Part shown: positions 6,998 to 16,171 of the stretch, piece by piece | Layout: each line of letters opens with the position of its first letter | Numbering within the stretch: position 1 is the first letter of the stretch | NCBI RefSeq assembly: GCF_030731045.1 | Contig: NZ_JAVALS010000001.1 | Span: forward strand, 1-64,000 | DNA length: 64,000 bases | Source of the DNA: Arthrobacter horti | Lineage (GTDB): Bacteria > Actinomycetota > Actinomycetes > Actinomycetales > Micrococcaceae | Reading direction: 5' to 3' | Notes under the pieces: model-generated | What the model was told of the DNA's origin: nothing | What the model saw: only the letters and a program-made list of their open reading frames with translations | Database searches by the model: none | Translations under genes and position numbers: made by a program

Positions 6998-9226
6998 GTG
7001 GACCAGCACACCCGCCTGGACGTGATCCTGGGCAAGCGCATCGCCGGCAGCCTGGAGAAGAACCTCGGCCTTCTCACCATCGCGGACCTGCTGGAGAACT
7101 TCCCGCGCCGGTACCTGCAGCGGGGCGAGTTCAGCGAGATCAGCAGCCTGCCGTTCGACGAGGACGTCACCATCCTGGCCCGCGTGATCTCCAGCAGCAC
7201 CCGCACCATGCGTGCGCGCCGCGGGACCATCACTGACGTGGTCATCAGCGACTCGGACGAGGGCGGCCCGGTGCTCTCCAGCGTCAAGATCAGCTTCTTC
7301 AACGGCTTCAACGCCCGGCAGAAGCTCCAGCCCGGTGTCCTGGCCCTCTTCTCCGGGCGCGTGGGCTCCTACGGCGGGCACCTCACCCTGACCAATCCGG
7401 ACTTCATCCTCCTGGACGAGGCCGTGACCACGGCCGCCGATGCCGCAGCCATGGCCAAGCTGCCCATCCCGGTGTATTCGGCCACCGCCAAGCTGACCTC
7501 CTGGACCGTGCAGCGGGCCGTGGCCATGGTCCTGGACCAGGCGGACACCGACCACTGGTTCGATCCCATTCCCGAGTGGCTCCGGACCCGGGAACGCCTC
7601 CCCGGGCTTTCCCAGGCATACCGGATGATCCACCAGCCCACGAGTGTGGAGCAGTGCTACTGGGCGCGGAAGCGCTTCCGGTACCAGGAGGCGCTGGTGC
7701 TGCAGACGGCGCTGGCCCGCCGGCGGGCGGAGACCGCGCAGGAGGTCGCCACGTCCCGCCCGGGTGTGCTCGACGGCGCCCTGACCGCCTTCGACGCGCA
7801 GCTGCCCTTCACGCTGACCGCCGGTCAGCGCCGCGTGGGGGAGGAGCTCTCCCGGGAGCTGGCCACCTCGCACCCCATGAACCGGCTCCTGCAGGGCGAT
7901 GTGGGCTCGGGCAAGACCCTCGTGGCCCTGCGCGCCATGCTCCAGGTCATCGACTCCGGCGGGCAGGCCGCGCTCCTGGCGCCCACCGAGGTCCTGGCCG
8001 CGCAGCACGCAGAGTCGATCCGCCGGACCCTCGGCACGCTGACACGGGACGGGCTGCTCGGCCCCGGGGACGGGCCCTCGGTGAGCGTCACGCTCCTCAC
8101 CGGCTCCCTGCCGACGGCCGCCCGCCGGCAGGCGCTGCTGGACGCCGCCTCCGGGGACGCGGACATCGTGGTGGGCACGCACGCCCTGCTCTCGGACAAC
8201 GTCACCTTCTTCGACCTGGGCCTGGTGGTGGTGGACGAACAGCACCGCTTCGGCGTGGAGCAGCGGGACGTCCTGCGGTCCAAGGCCGACGCCCCGCCGC
8301 ACCTGCTGGTCATGACCGCCACCCCCATCCCGCGGACCGTGGCCATGACGGTGTTCGGGGACCTGGAGACCTCCGTCCTGGACGAGCTCCCGGACGGCCG
8401 CTCGCCCATCACCACGCACGTGGTGGGGCTGGTGGAGAACCCCCGCTGGGAGGCCCGGCTCTGGCAGCGCGCGCGGGAGGAGGCCGACGCCGGCCGTCAG
8501 GTCTACATCGTCTGCCCGAAGATCGGCGAAGGGGACAGCCTGGCGGACGACGACGGAGGCGAAGCCCTCGCGCTCTTCGGCGCCCCCGCGGGTGGTGACG
8601 GAGGCGCGCAGGAGTTGACCGGCGTCGTCGGCATGCTGGAGGCACTGCGCGCGGAGGCTGCACTGCAGGGCGTCCGGGTGGAGGCTCTGCACGGACGCAT
8701 GCCCCCGGAGGACAAGAGCCGCACCATGGCGGCCTTCGCGGCCGGCGAGGTGGACGTCCTGGTCTCCACCACGGTGATCGAGGTGGGCGTGGACGTGCCG
8801 AACGCCACCCTCATGGTGATCCTGGACGCGGACCGCTTCGGAATCTCCCAGCTCCACCAGCTGCGCGGCCGCGTGGGCCGTGGCAGACTGCCGGGGACAT
8901 GCCTGCTGGTCACGCGCCTTGAGCCCGATCATCCCAGCCGGGAGCGGCTCGCCGCGGTGGCCGCCACGACGGACGGCTTCGAGCTGTCGCAGGAGGATCT
9001 GAAGCTGCGCCGCGAAGGCGATATCCTGGGCGCCCGGCAATCCGGTGGCCGGTCAACCCTCAAGCTCCTGCGTGTCATCCAGGACGAGGACGTGATCGCC
9101 CTGGCCCGGGAGGACGCGCAGGAACTCGTGGCCGAGGACCCTGGCCTGGAGGGGCATCCCGCCCTGCGCATGGCGATCGAGAACTATCTGAATCCGGAGA
9201 AGGAGGCGTTCCTTGAACGTGGCTGA
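6998..9226 (+). CDS. recG: ATP-dependent DNA helicase RecG
   Basis: Remodels stalled replication forks and branch-migrates Holliday junctions. 742 residues: an N-terminal wedge/OB domain (about 1-270, including LLENFPRRYL), then superfamily-2 helicase motifs GDVGSGKT (Walker A), VVVDEQHRFG (DEQH box), MTATPIPRT (motif III) and the C-terminal GRVGRG (motif VI). The length is normal for actinobacteria. The GTG start lies 54 bases after the DAK2 gene. rsmD follows after 21 bases, giving the usual recG-rsmD pair. Confidence 0.96.
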   Translation: MDQHTRLDVILGKRIAGSLEKNLGLLTIADLLENFPRRYLQRGEFSEISSLPFDEDVTILARVISSSTRTMRARRGTITDVVISDSDEGGPVLSSVKISFFNGFNARQKLQPGVLALFSGRVGSYGGHLTLTNPDFILLDEAVTTAADAAAMAKLPIPVYSATAKLTSWTVQRAVAMVLDQADTDHWFDPIPEWLRTRERLPGLSQAYRMIHQPTSVEQCYWARKRFRYQEALVLQTALARRRAETAQEVATSRPGVLDGALTAFDAQLPFTLTAGQRRVGEELSRELATSHPMNRLLQGDVGSGKTLVALRAMLQVIDSGGQAALLAPTEVLAAQHAESIRRTLGTLTRDGLLGPGDGPSVSVTLLTGSLPTAARRQALLDAASGDADIVVGTHALLSDNVTFFDLGLVVVDEQHRFGVEQRDVLRSKADAPPHLLVMTATPIPRTVAMTVFGDLETSVLDELPDGRSPITTHVVGLVENPRWEARLWQRAREEADAGRQVYIVCPKIGEGDSLADDDGGEALALFGAPAGGDGGAQELTGVVGMLEALRAEAALQGVRVEALHGRMPPEDKSRTMAAFAAGEVDVLVSTTVIEVGVDVPNATLMVILDADRFGISQLHQLRGRVGRGRLPGTCLLVTRLEPDHPSRERLAAVAATTDGFELSQEDLKLRREGDILGARQSGGRSTLKLLRVIQDEDVIALAREDAQELVAEDPGLEGHPALRMAIENYLNPEKEAFLERG

Positions 9227-9247
9227 GAACAGCGGGGGAGCCGCCGC

Positions 9248-9811
9248 ATGAGCCGGATCATCGCGGGCGTGGCCGGAGGCCTGCCGCTGAACTCCGTTCC
9301 CGGCAACGGGACCCGTCCCACCACGGACCGCGTCAAGGAGGCCCTGTTCTCCCGGCTGGAGTCCTACGGGGTCCTGGAGGGCGCCGAAGTCCTGGACCTG
9401 TTCGCGGGCTCCGGGGCTCTGGGGCTGGAGGCCGGAAGCCGCGGCGCGGCCGCCGTGACGCTCGTGGATCTGGAGACCAAGGCCGTGCTCGCCTGCCAGA
9501 AGAACGCTGCACTCCTCAAGGAATCGGCGCCTCGGGTGCGCGTCTCCGTGCAGCGCTCCAAGGTCAACGCGTTCCTGGAGCGATCCGCCGGCGCCGCCTG
9601 GGACCTGGTTTTCCTGGACCCGCCTTACCCGCTGACCGAGGACGAACTGGCCCATGTGCTGACGCTCCTGTCCGCGCAGTTGGCGGAGGGCGCCGTCGTC
9701 GTGGTGGAACGCAGTTCCCGCTCGCCCGAGCCCGCCTGGCCGGCCGCCCTGGAGCGTTTCGCCGAGAAGAAGTACGGCGAGACGGTCCTCTGGTTCGCCG
9801 AGCCGGCCTAG
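9248..9811 (+). CDS. rsmD: 16S rRNA (guanine-966-N2)-methyltransferase
   Basis: Methylates G966 of 16S rRNA in the small subunit using S-adenosylmethionine. The 187-residue protein has MSRIIAGVAGG at the start, TRPTTDRVKEALF, the SAM-binding VLDLFAGSGALGLEA and the amino-methyltransferase tetrad in FLDPPYPL. In related genomes coaD normally follows directly; here the McrBC cassette and two further - strand genes intervene, and mcrC ends only 10 bases beyond its stop, tail to tail and without an obvious terminator. Confidence 0.94.
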   Translation: MSRIIAGVAGGLPLNSVPGNGTRPTTDRVKEALFSRLESYGVLEGAEVLDLFAGSGALGLEAGSRGAAAVTLVDLETKAVLACQKNAALLKESAPRVRVSVQRSKVNAFLERSAGAAWDLVFLDPPYPLTEDELAHVLTLLSAQLAEGAVVVVERSSRSPEPAWPAALERFAEKKYGETVLWFAEPA

Positions 9812-9821
9812 GTGTAGCCCT

Positions 9822-10889
9822 CTACGGTGCGGTGACGGGCGCTGGCCAGAACTCGGTGACGATGTTCTCGAGCTGAGCCCTGAGCTTTTCCCAGGGTAGG
9901 TTCAGGTCCAGGGTATTGGCCAGAATCCTGTTGCCGTGGATGGTGACGTCCAGATCCGGTTGGCTGGGTGCGCCAGTGCGTGCATTGAGGAGCCAGCCAC
10001 CGACGGTGCTTCCGGAGCGGGTCTCCTCATTCCGCACGTAGCTGAGGATCTGGTACAGGTTCTCGCTGATGACGGTCTCTTTGCCGAAGCGGTTGACCTG
10101 CAAGTTGTTCCCGTAGTACTTGGCATCGACGATGAGGGTCCGCCCTGCAGCGCGAAGCACAAGGTCCGTGTTCATCGCGGGAAGGTGCTTGTCCTTGGGC
10201 GAGCGGGCCTCATCCTTGTCCCAGGGGATCTTGCTGGCAGCGGGTTTGAGCTCCGGGTGGTGCACCTTGAAGTAGTTAAGCAGGAACCTCTCGTACAGCT
10301 TGTGCATCTTCTCATCGGTGAGCCACGCAGAGAGCATCGCGTCCCCGCTGGCTTGGCCTTGCAGCAGACCACGGGCCACCAGCTCGCAGACGCCCAACAG
10401 CAGCCGGTATCCGGAGATGCCGCGGTGGTAGGTCAAGGTGTTCCACTGAATGGCGGCCGGGTCGATGAGGCGCACCTCGGTGAAGTAGGGCAGGAAGTTT
10501 CGCAGCTCCACCCGCCGGCTGCGGGAGACGGCCCCGTGTCGGATGAGCAGGGTCATGACCGCTTTGAGAGCCCGGTTGTGGACGGTGTCGGGCTCGTACT
10601 CATCGTGCTCGCAGACCAGGCGGCCGCGGGTGAGGGTGCGCTGGGTGGCGGTCCGGGTGACATCGATGCGGCCGCGGACGGTAGCCAGCTCCTCGTTGCG
10701 ATTGACATAGCCGTGTTGGAGACCGCGTTTGACCTGCTGGGAGACGCCGTCGATGAGGATGGCGGCAAAGAGCTCGTGCAGGTGCTCGAACTTCTCGGCC
10801 TCGAAGTGGTCCTGTCCGGAGCTCTGGATGGTGGAGAAGGCGTATGCCAGCATGACGTACACGTTCCGAATGGGAATGGGCCCGCTCAC
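9822..10889 (-). CDS. mcrC: McrC-family type IV restriction nuclease subunit
   Basis: Partner nuclease of the McrB motor; McrBC cleaves DNA with modified cytosines. 355 residues: the N-terminal IRNVYVMLAYAFS, central HDEYEPDTVHNRALK and YHRGISGYRLLLGVCELVA segments typical of McrC, and a C-terminal PD-(D/E)xK nuclease core, TDLVLRAAGRTLIVDAKYYG, with the catalytic Asp and Asp-x-Lys. It overlaps the 3' end of mcrB by 4 bases (start ATG inside the mcrB stop), so expression is coupled. Composition is somewhat less GC-rich than in flanking rsmD and coaD, consistent with acquisition. Confidence 0.87.
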   Translation of the reverse strand: MSGPIPIRNVYVMLAYAFSTIQSSGQDHFEAEKFEHLHELFAAILIDGVSQQVKRGLQHGYVNRNEELATVRGRIDVTRTATQRTLTRGRLVCEHDEYEPDTVHNRALKAVMTLLIRHGAVSRSRRVELRNFLPYFTEVRLIDPAAIQWNTLTYHRGISGYRLLLGVCELVARGLLQGQASGDAMLSAWLTDEKMHKLYERFLLNYFKVHHPELKPAASKIPWDKDEARSPKDKHLPAMNTDLVLRAAGRTLIVDAKYYGNNLQVNRFGKETVISENLYQILSYVRNEETRSGSTVGGWLLNARTGAPSQPDLDVTIHGNRILANTLDLNLPWEKLRAQLENIVTEFWPAPVTAP

Positions 10890-13117
10890 GCGATGGCTGC
10901 CCTTAGCTGGTCCGCCCAGTCCTCGACCTTCCCCGCCTCATCGAACCAGTACTCCTGGAGCAAGGGGATCAGCTCGTCTTCGACGACGGAGGACAGCCAG
11001 GAGTCTTGGACGGCTCCCTCTGCAGTTCCGGCTAGGTAGCTGTGGCCGATGGCGAAGCCGGCGCCCAATCCCGGGTCCGCAGCGATCTCCGTGTTCAAGG
11101 CGAGGATGGTGTCGACCAGCTTGCCCAGCTTGGGGTTATCGATTTTGGCCATCCACCGGGTGAAGCCTTCGGACTCGAAGCCGGCCCGCATCTGGATGAA
11201 ACCGAAACGGCGCCGCAGGGCGTAGTCCAAGACGGCCAGGCTGCGGTCGGCGGTGTTCATCATGCCGATGATGTGGACGTTGGTGGGGACGGAGAAGGCT
11301 TCGTTCTTGTACAACAAGCGCAGCTGGTGACCGCGTTTGTCCGCTTCGATGAGCATCAGCAGCTCGCCGAAGATCTTGGAGATGTTGCCGCGGTTGATCT
11401 CGTCGATGATGAAGAAGTACGGGCGGTCGCTGTCATCCCGGGCTTGCTCACAGAATTGGTAGAAGGGGCCCTCCGCGAGACTGAACCCGCCGGCCTCCGT
11501 GGGGCGGTAGCCCATCATGAAGTCTTCGTAGGAGTAGGACTGATGGAACTGGACCGTTTGGACTCGGTCCGGGTCTTTCACGCCCATGATCGAGTAGGCC
11601 AGGCGCTTAGCAGTGAAGGTCTTGCCGACGCCGGGAGGACCGGCCAGGATGAGATTCTTCTTCCGGGCCAGCACGGATTGGAGGCGGTCGTAATGAGCCT
11701 CATCGACGTAGACGTCGTTCAGGAAGGCTTCGCGGTCATAGGGCGGCAGTTCGACAGGGGCCTCGGTCACGGTGGGCTCATCGGTGTCCTCGTCGGTGAA
11801 GAGCGCTTCGAGCTTCGCCACGTAGTCCAGTTTCGCAGTGATGTCGGTCAAGGTTTTGACGGCGGCGGCACCCGGGTGCTGCCAGGATCCGTCGTGAGTC
11901 CAGCGCACGGCGCGGATGTTCCGGTACGAGGCCCGCTCGGGGTCGTAGATGGCCTCGGAGATGACTTCGCCCCGGCCTACCAGTTCCCGGCGGCCGCGCT
12001 TGGCGTACACGATGTCGCCCTCAGCGATCACGTTCTGGAATTCCCAGACTGCCAGGGAGTCGTTGCTGTTGCTGGTTCCACCGGCGCCGTCCGCGTCTAG
12101 GGCGGACCGGACGGATTCACGGTCGGGGTAGTCGGCGGCATCTCCGAGGCTGTCCCAGCCGATAGCCATGATGCCCTCGCCCAAGAACTCGTCCCACTTG
12201 GAGGCCTGAGCGCCGGGAGAGTAGATCCAGTAGTGCCGGCGCCGCGGCTCGTCCAGGTCATCGGTCCCGACAGAGGCGGATGGGTTCCAGAGCTCGTGCA
12301 CACCGTCATCCCAGTAATGGAATGGTTCCGCGCGGGTTTGGGCGAGGGCCGTGCGAATCGAGAGCAGGTCTTGATCCAGGAATGCCGGGCCTGACCCGGA
12401 TGAGCCACCGATGAGGGACCCAAGCCCTGCTCGGATCTTCTGCTTCATGGAGGTCGCGGAGATCGGTTCGAAGACGTCAGGCCGGGCGAGGAACTGGATG
12501 GTATTACGGATTTCTCCACGGTCTGTTCCTGAGGCAAGCATGACCCTCTGAAGTTCCCAGGGGTCACGACGGGCGGCGTCCTTCTGCGTGTCGTCGAGAG
12601 AGGCCCAGTGCTGGACGAAGTGGCAGAGCCAGGGCAAGTGCACCCAGAGGCGCTGGTTATACCAGGAGCCAGGATTGAAGCCAGCAGTGTTCGCCGGCCG
12701 GGCCAGCCAGGTCGCCATCGGCTCAGGGATGTTGAACGGTTCGGCCAGGTAGGACAGAACACGCTCCACGTTGGCGCTGCGGGTCTCGGGCAGTGCCGTC
12801 CTGAGCGCGTGCCCACGCAGGAACACCATCTCGGCTGCCAACAAGAGTGCTTCACGTGAAGCCCCGGCCAATTGCTGGTCGAGCTTTTCCCACTGGTTCT
12901 CCTCGCCGCCCTCGATGGGATTGTCCTCGACCCGTGCCCGGATCTCCTCGGCTGCCTCTGGTGTCCAGATCCGGGTGGCCGGGTCCAAGAGGGAGAAGCC
13001 GTCGCCGAGCATCTGATCGATCAGTGGTTTGATCTGCGTTGCGATATCCATGTCCGCGGCGGGGCGAGACCACAGGAGCGAGATGATGGTGTTCTGATCT
13101 GGGGCGGCGGAGTCCAT
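10886..13117 (-). CDS. mcrB: McrB-like AAA+ GTPase with EVE modified-base reader domain
   Basis: Motor and specificity subunit of a type IV restriction system. About 743 residues. Region 1-250 is an uncharacterised helical domain; about 295-430 looks like an EVE domain (HYWIYSPG, then MAIGWDSLGD, GDIVYAKRG, VGRGEVIS), a reader of modified bases. About 490-710 is the AAA+ core with GPPGVGKT, FIIDEINRGN and MMNTADRS, the last typical of McrB nucleotide binding. Two starts are plausible: ATG 13117 (used) and GTG 13153. It precedes mcrC with a 4-base overlap. The EVE plus McrBC combination suggests targeting of methylated or hydroxymethylated phage DNA; the exact base is unknown. Confidence 0.85.
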   Translation of the reverse strand: MDSAAPDQNTIISLLWSRPAADMDIATQIKPLIDQMLGDGFSLLDPATRIWTPEAAEEIRARVEDNPIEGGEENQWEKLDQQLAGASREALLLAAEMVFLRGHALRTALPETRSANVERVLSYLAEPFNIPEPMATWLARPANTAGFNPGSWYNQRLWVHLPWLCHFVQHWASLDDTQKDAARRDPWELQRVMLASGTDRGEIRNTIQFLARPDVFEPISATSMKQKIRAGLGSLIGGSSGSGPAFLDQDLLSIRTALAQTRAEPFHYWDDGVHELWNPSASVGTDDLDEPRRRHYWIYSPGAQASKWDEFLGEGIMAIGWDSLGDAADYPDRESVRSALDADGAGGTSNSNDSLAVWEFQNVIAEGDIVYAKRGRRELVGRGEVISEAIYDPERASYRNIRAVRWTHDGSWQHPGAAAVKTLTDITAKLDYVAKLEALFTDEDTDEPTVTEAPVELPPYDREAFLNDVYVDEAHYDRLQSVLARKKNLILAGPPGVGKTFTAKRLAYSIMGVKDPDRVQTVQFHQSYSYEDFMMGYRPTEAGGFSLAEGPFYQFCEQARDDSDRPYFFIIDEINRGNISKIFGELLMLIEADKRGHQLRLLYKNEAFSVPTNVHIIGMMNTADRSLAVLDYALRRRFGFIQMRAGFESEGFTRWMAKIDNPKLGKLVDTILALNTEIAADPGLGAGFAIGHSYLAGTAEGAVQDSWLSSVVEDELIPLLQEYWFDEAGKVEDWADQLRAAIA

Positions 13118-13456
13118 GAGCGAATTCTGCCAGCCGCATACCGGGGCGTCCACGCAGGCTCACCAGTGCAAACCCCGACCCAGGAGGTGCGCGTACCACA
13201 GGCCGTGTGCGCCGTGAAGAAGGCGATCAGGGTTCGGTTCGCGGCGCTGTACATTGCCCTGGCCGATGGCCTGTGCACCACAGCCTTCCACGCGTTGAGC
13301 CCAGGCGGCGATACGACTGATCAGTGGACGGTTGCCAACGCCTTGGGGCCTTCTTGTTGGCGGTGGCCGGGATCGCCGGCTGGCCCTCACAGCAGATCCG
13401 CGGAGTGCAAGGAAGAAGGGCACGGCGGGCAAGGCGGAACTCAAGAGCGCTGTCGG
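13118..13456. other. Intergenic gap between mcrB and the SpeE-like gene
   Basis: About 340 bases with no convincing gene. On the - strand a frame ending at 13160 reads a coherent-looking stretch with LLHGAHGLWYAHLLG. It has no recognisable start or family and could be the tail of a degraded gene carried in with mcrBC. Nothing else stands out apart from room for the mcrBC promoter. No terminator-like hairpin was noticed. Confidence 0.35.
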
Positions 13457-14239
13457 TCAGCCGAGCCAGTCCTCCAGCTCCATGCCGCTCAGCACGGACG
13501 CCGGGTGCGGGCCGGCGGCCAGGAGCGCGTCCGTCCAGCCGGCGGGCCAACCCTCGGCGCGCGCCGCGAAGACGATGTTGCCCGGGTACCGGCCACTCAG
13601 CATGCCGCTCTCGCAGAGGGCCGCGACGCCGTCGAACACCTCCAGGAGCGCCTTGCCCTGGCTGCGGATCAGGGTCAATGGCGGGTCGTCGCCCACATTG
13701 ACCAGGAACACCCCGCCAGGTTCCAGCCGCTCTGCGACCTCCCGGTAGAAGTCCGCCGAAGCGAGGTGCGCCGGCGCCTCCGGCCCGGAGAACACATCCA
13801 GGACCACGACGTCGAAGCGCCTCGGCTCACCGTCGGACTCCGGTTCCAGCGCGGCGAACTCCGCCCGGGCGTCTCCCAGCGCCATCTCGAGCCGGGCGCC
13901 CGCAGGCAGGGGCAGCTCCGCCAGGACGAAGTCCGGCAGCTCGCGTTCCAGCTCCACCGCCCACTGCCGGGACCCGGGACGGACGTGCTGGAGGTAGCGG
14001 GGGAGGGTGAGGGCTCCCGCGCCGAGGTGCGCGGCCGTTACGGGCTCACCGGCCGGCGCCACCAGGTCCGTTACATGCGCCATCCGGGCCAGGTACTCGT
14101 AGAAGATCTGCGACGGATCAGCCAGGTTCACATGGGACTGCTCGGCGCCCCCGAGGGCGAGGATGGCGGAGCCGGGGACCAGCGTGTCCGGCTCGATCGT
14201 GGCGTGGACGCCGCTGGCCCGGAGGTATCGCGAGCTCAC
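13457..14239 (-). CDS. Spermidine synthase-like SAM-dependent protein
   Basis: A 260-residue Rossmann-fold protein of the SpeE/methyltransferase class. AHLGAGALTLPRYL is the glycine-rich cofactor loop, VELERELPD the acidic loop and VVLDVFSGPEAP the position of the aminopropyl-transfer Asp in true spermidine synthases. No membrane helices are fused. Short actinobacterial relatives are often annotated as fused or polyamine-like, but the substrate is unproven and there is no speD nearby. The GTG start overlaps the stop of the upstream aminotransferase (GTGA), so the two form an operon. Confidence 0.7.
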   Translation of the reverse strand: MSSRYLRASGVHATIEPDTLVPGSAILALGGAEQSHVNLADPSQIFYEYLARMAHVTDLVAPAGEPVTAAHLGAGALTLPRYLQHVRPGSRQWAVELERELPDFVLAELPLPAGARLEMALGDARAEFAALEPESDGEPRRFDVVVLDVFSGPEAPAHLASADFYREVAERLEPGGVFLVNVGDDPPLTLIRSQGKALLEVFDGVAALCESGMLSGRYPGNIVFAARAEGWPAGWTDALLAAGPHPASVLSGMELEDWLG

Positions 14240-15474
14240 GCCGTGCGCCCCAGGTTCTCACCCAGCTGTGCCAGGCGGGCCGCAGCCTCCTGCAGCACGC
14301 CCTCCTTCTTGCAGAACGCGAAGCGGAGCAGACTCGCCGTGCGGCGCGCGCCCTCCTCGTGGCAGAAGACGGACAGGGGGATCGCGGCCACCCCGAGCCG
14401 CTCGGGCATGAGGCGCGCCAAGGTGGCCGCGTCGCTGAAGCCGAGCGGCGCGGCGTCGACCGTGACGAAATAGGTGCCCTGTGGCTGGAAGACAGTGAAG
14501 CCCGCAGCGGCCAGGCCGGCGGAGAGGAGGTCGCGCTTGCCCTGCAGCTCCGAGGCGAAGCCGTGATACAGGGCGTCGTCCAGGCGGAGCGCCTGAGCCA
14601 CGGCCCCCTGGAACGGCGTCCCGGAGGAGTACGTGAGGAACTGCTTCACCGTCCGGGCCGCGGCCACCAGCTGCGCCGGTCCGGACATCCAGCCGACCTT
14701 CCAACCGGTGAAGGAGAACGTCTTGCCGGAGGAGGAGATGGTCAGGGTGCGTTCGGACGCGCCGGGGCGCGTGGCGATGGGGATGTGCGGGACACCGAAG
14801 GTCAGGTGCTCGTACACTTCGTCGCTGACCACGACGGCGTCGTGCCGGGTGGCGAGCTCGACGATGCGGTCCAGGACGTCCACGCCGAAGACGCTGCCGC
14901 AGGGATTGTGCGGATTGTTCAGCAGGACCATGCGGGTCTTCGGGCCGAAGGCGGCTTCCAGCCGGTCCAGATCCGGCTGGAAGTCCGGCGCCTCGAGGGG
15001 CACGGTCCGGTGCACGCCGCCGGCCAGCGCGATCATGGCGCCGTAGGAGTCGTAGAACGGCTCGAAGGTCAGGACCTCGTCGCCAGGGCGCACGAACGCC
15101 AGGATGGCGGCCGCGATGGCCTCGGTGGCGCCGGTGGTCACCGTGACTTCGGTCTCCGGGTCCAGGGTGATGCCGTAGAAGCGTTCCTGGTGGTGCGCCA
15201 CGGCCTCCCGCAGCGCAAGGATCCCCTTGCCCGGCGCGTACTGATTCTCGCCGTGCGCAATGGCCTCCCGGGCCAGTTCTCGGATGGCGGAGGGGCCGTC
15301 CTCGTCGGGGAAGCCCTGGCCCAAGTTGATGGCGCCGTGCCGGACGGCCAGGCCGGTCATCTCCTCGAAGATGGTGGTCCCCAGGGAACCGTCGGGCCCC
15401 ACCAGATTGGCGCCCTGGGCGGCGGCGAGCCAGGGGGAGTCCTGAAGCCAGGGGAGAGGGGAGGGTGCGGTCAC
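14236..15474 (-). CDS. Fold-type I PLP-dependent aminotransferase (class I/II)
   Basis: 412 residues from GTG 15474, which has AGGAT about 6 bases upstream; a longer frame to 15552 lacks a site. Family motifs: NLGQGFPDEDGP, NNPHNPCGSVFG, the PLP lysine in SSSGKTFSFTGWKVGW and the C-terminal LLRFAFCKKE. The set is typical of the KAT/MetC-like subgroup (kynurenine, methionine or cysteine-S-conjugate aminotransferase, E. coli YbdL-like) and of DapC-type N-succinyl-DAP aminotransferases; the substrate cannot be decided from sequence. It is coupled to the SpeE-like gene and divergent from coaD with 128 bases between. Confidence 0.83.
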   Translation of the reverse strand: MTAPSPLPWLQDSPWLAAAQGANLVGPDGSLGTTIFEEMTGLAVRHGAINLGQGFPDEDGPSAIRELAREAIAHGENQYAPGKGILALREAVAHHQERFYGITLDPETEVTVTTGATEAIAAAILAFVRPGDEVLTFEPFYDSYGAMIALAGGVHRTVPLEAPDFQPDLDRLEAAFGPKTRMVLLNNPHNPCGSVFGVDVLDRIVELATRHDAVVVSDEVYEHLTFGVPHIPIATRPGASERTLTISSSGKTFSFTGWKVGWMSGPAQLVAAARTVKQFLTYSSGTPFQGAVAQALRLDDALYHGFASELQGKRDLLSAGLAAAGFTVFQPQGTYFVTVDAAPLGFSDAATLARLMPERLGVAAIPLSVFCHEEGARRTASLLRFAFCKKEGVLQEAAARLAQLGENLGRTA

Positions 15475-15602
15475 GGGTGATCCTGCCTTGGGTCCTGGAC
15501 GGGGCCGGAGGGAACGGCCGCCCGGGCGGCCCCGACCCGTGGAGCGCGTCACACGCCCCTGCCGGTCATGCTATCCCGGCGGTGCTGGGGTAGCGTCATG
15601 GC

Positions 15603-16085
15603 ATGCGCCGCGCCGTCTGCCCCGGATCCTTCGACCCCATCCACAACGGACACCTGGAGGTGATCGCCCGTGCCGCGAACATCTTCGATGAGGTGGTGGT
15701 GGCGGTGTCGACCAATCCGGCCAAGCGGTACCGGTTCTCACTGGAGGAGCGCCTCCAGATGGCGGGGGAGACGCTGGAGTACCTGAGCGGCATCGTGGTG
15801 GAGCCCATGGGCGAGGGCCTGCTGGCCGAGTACTGCCATCGCCGCGGGGCCAGCGCCATCGTCAAGGGCCTGCGTTCCTCGAGTGACTTCGACTACGAAC
15901 TTCCCATGGCCACCATGAACCGGCAGCTCTCCGGCGTGGAGACCGTGTTCCTCGCGGCGGAAGGCCGTTTCACCCACATCTCCTCCTCCCTCATCAAGGA
16001 GGTGCACGCCCTGAACGGTGACATCTCCGACTTCGTGCCCCGTGCCGTGCTGAAGCGCCTGGCCGGCGGCGCGGCGGGGGCCTGA
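15603..16085 (+). CDS. coaD: Phosphopantetheine adenylyltransferase
   Basis: Penultimate enzyme of coenzyme A synthesis: 4'-phosphopantetheine plus ATP gives dephospho-CoA. 160 residues with the nucleotidyltransferase HxGH motif in GSFDPIHNGHLEVI, the substrate loop GLRSSSDFDYE and the C-terminal FTHISSSLIKEV. Normal length. Two ATGs lie close together (15597 out of frame, 15603 in frame). It usually follows rsmD, from which it is now separated by nearly 6 kb. It also feeds acyl-carrier-protein activation needed by the fab cluster at 50 kb. Confidence 0.96.
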   Translation: MRRAVCPGSFDPIHNGHLEVIARAANIFDEVVVAVSTNPAKRYRFSLEERLQMAGETLEYLSGIVVEPMGEGLLAEYCHRRGASAIVKGLRSSSDFDYELPMATMNRQLSGVETVFLAAEGRFTHISSSLIKEVHALNGDISDFVPRAVLKRLAGGAAGA

Positions 16086-16141
16086 TCCGCCGTCGTCGAG
16101 GGTAGAATCGACGGTGAACGGACCCGGGCGCGCCCCGCGGT

Positions 16142-16171
16142 TTGAGTCCTGCACGTGACTCACGCTAAGAT
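16142..16171 (+). promoter_or_regulatory. Sigma-70-type promoter for yceD-rpmF-rnc
   Basis: TTGAGT (16142-16147) and TAAGAT (16166-16171) with an 18-base spacer. Transcription would start near 16178, after the usual candidate start codons of the yceD-like gene; see that entry. Confidence 0.5.
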
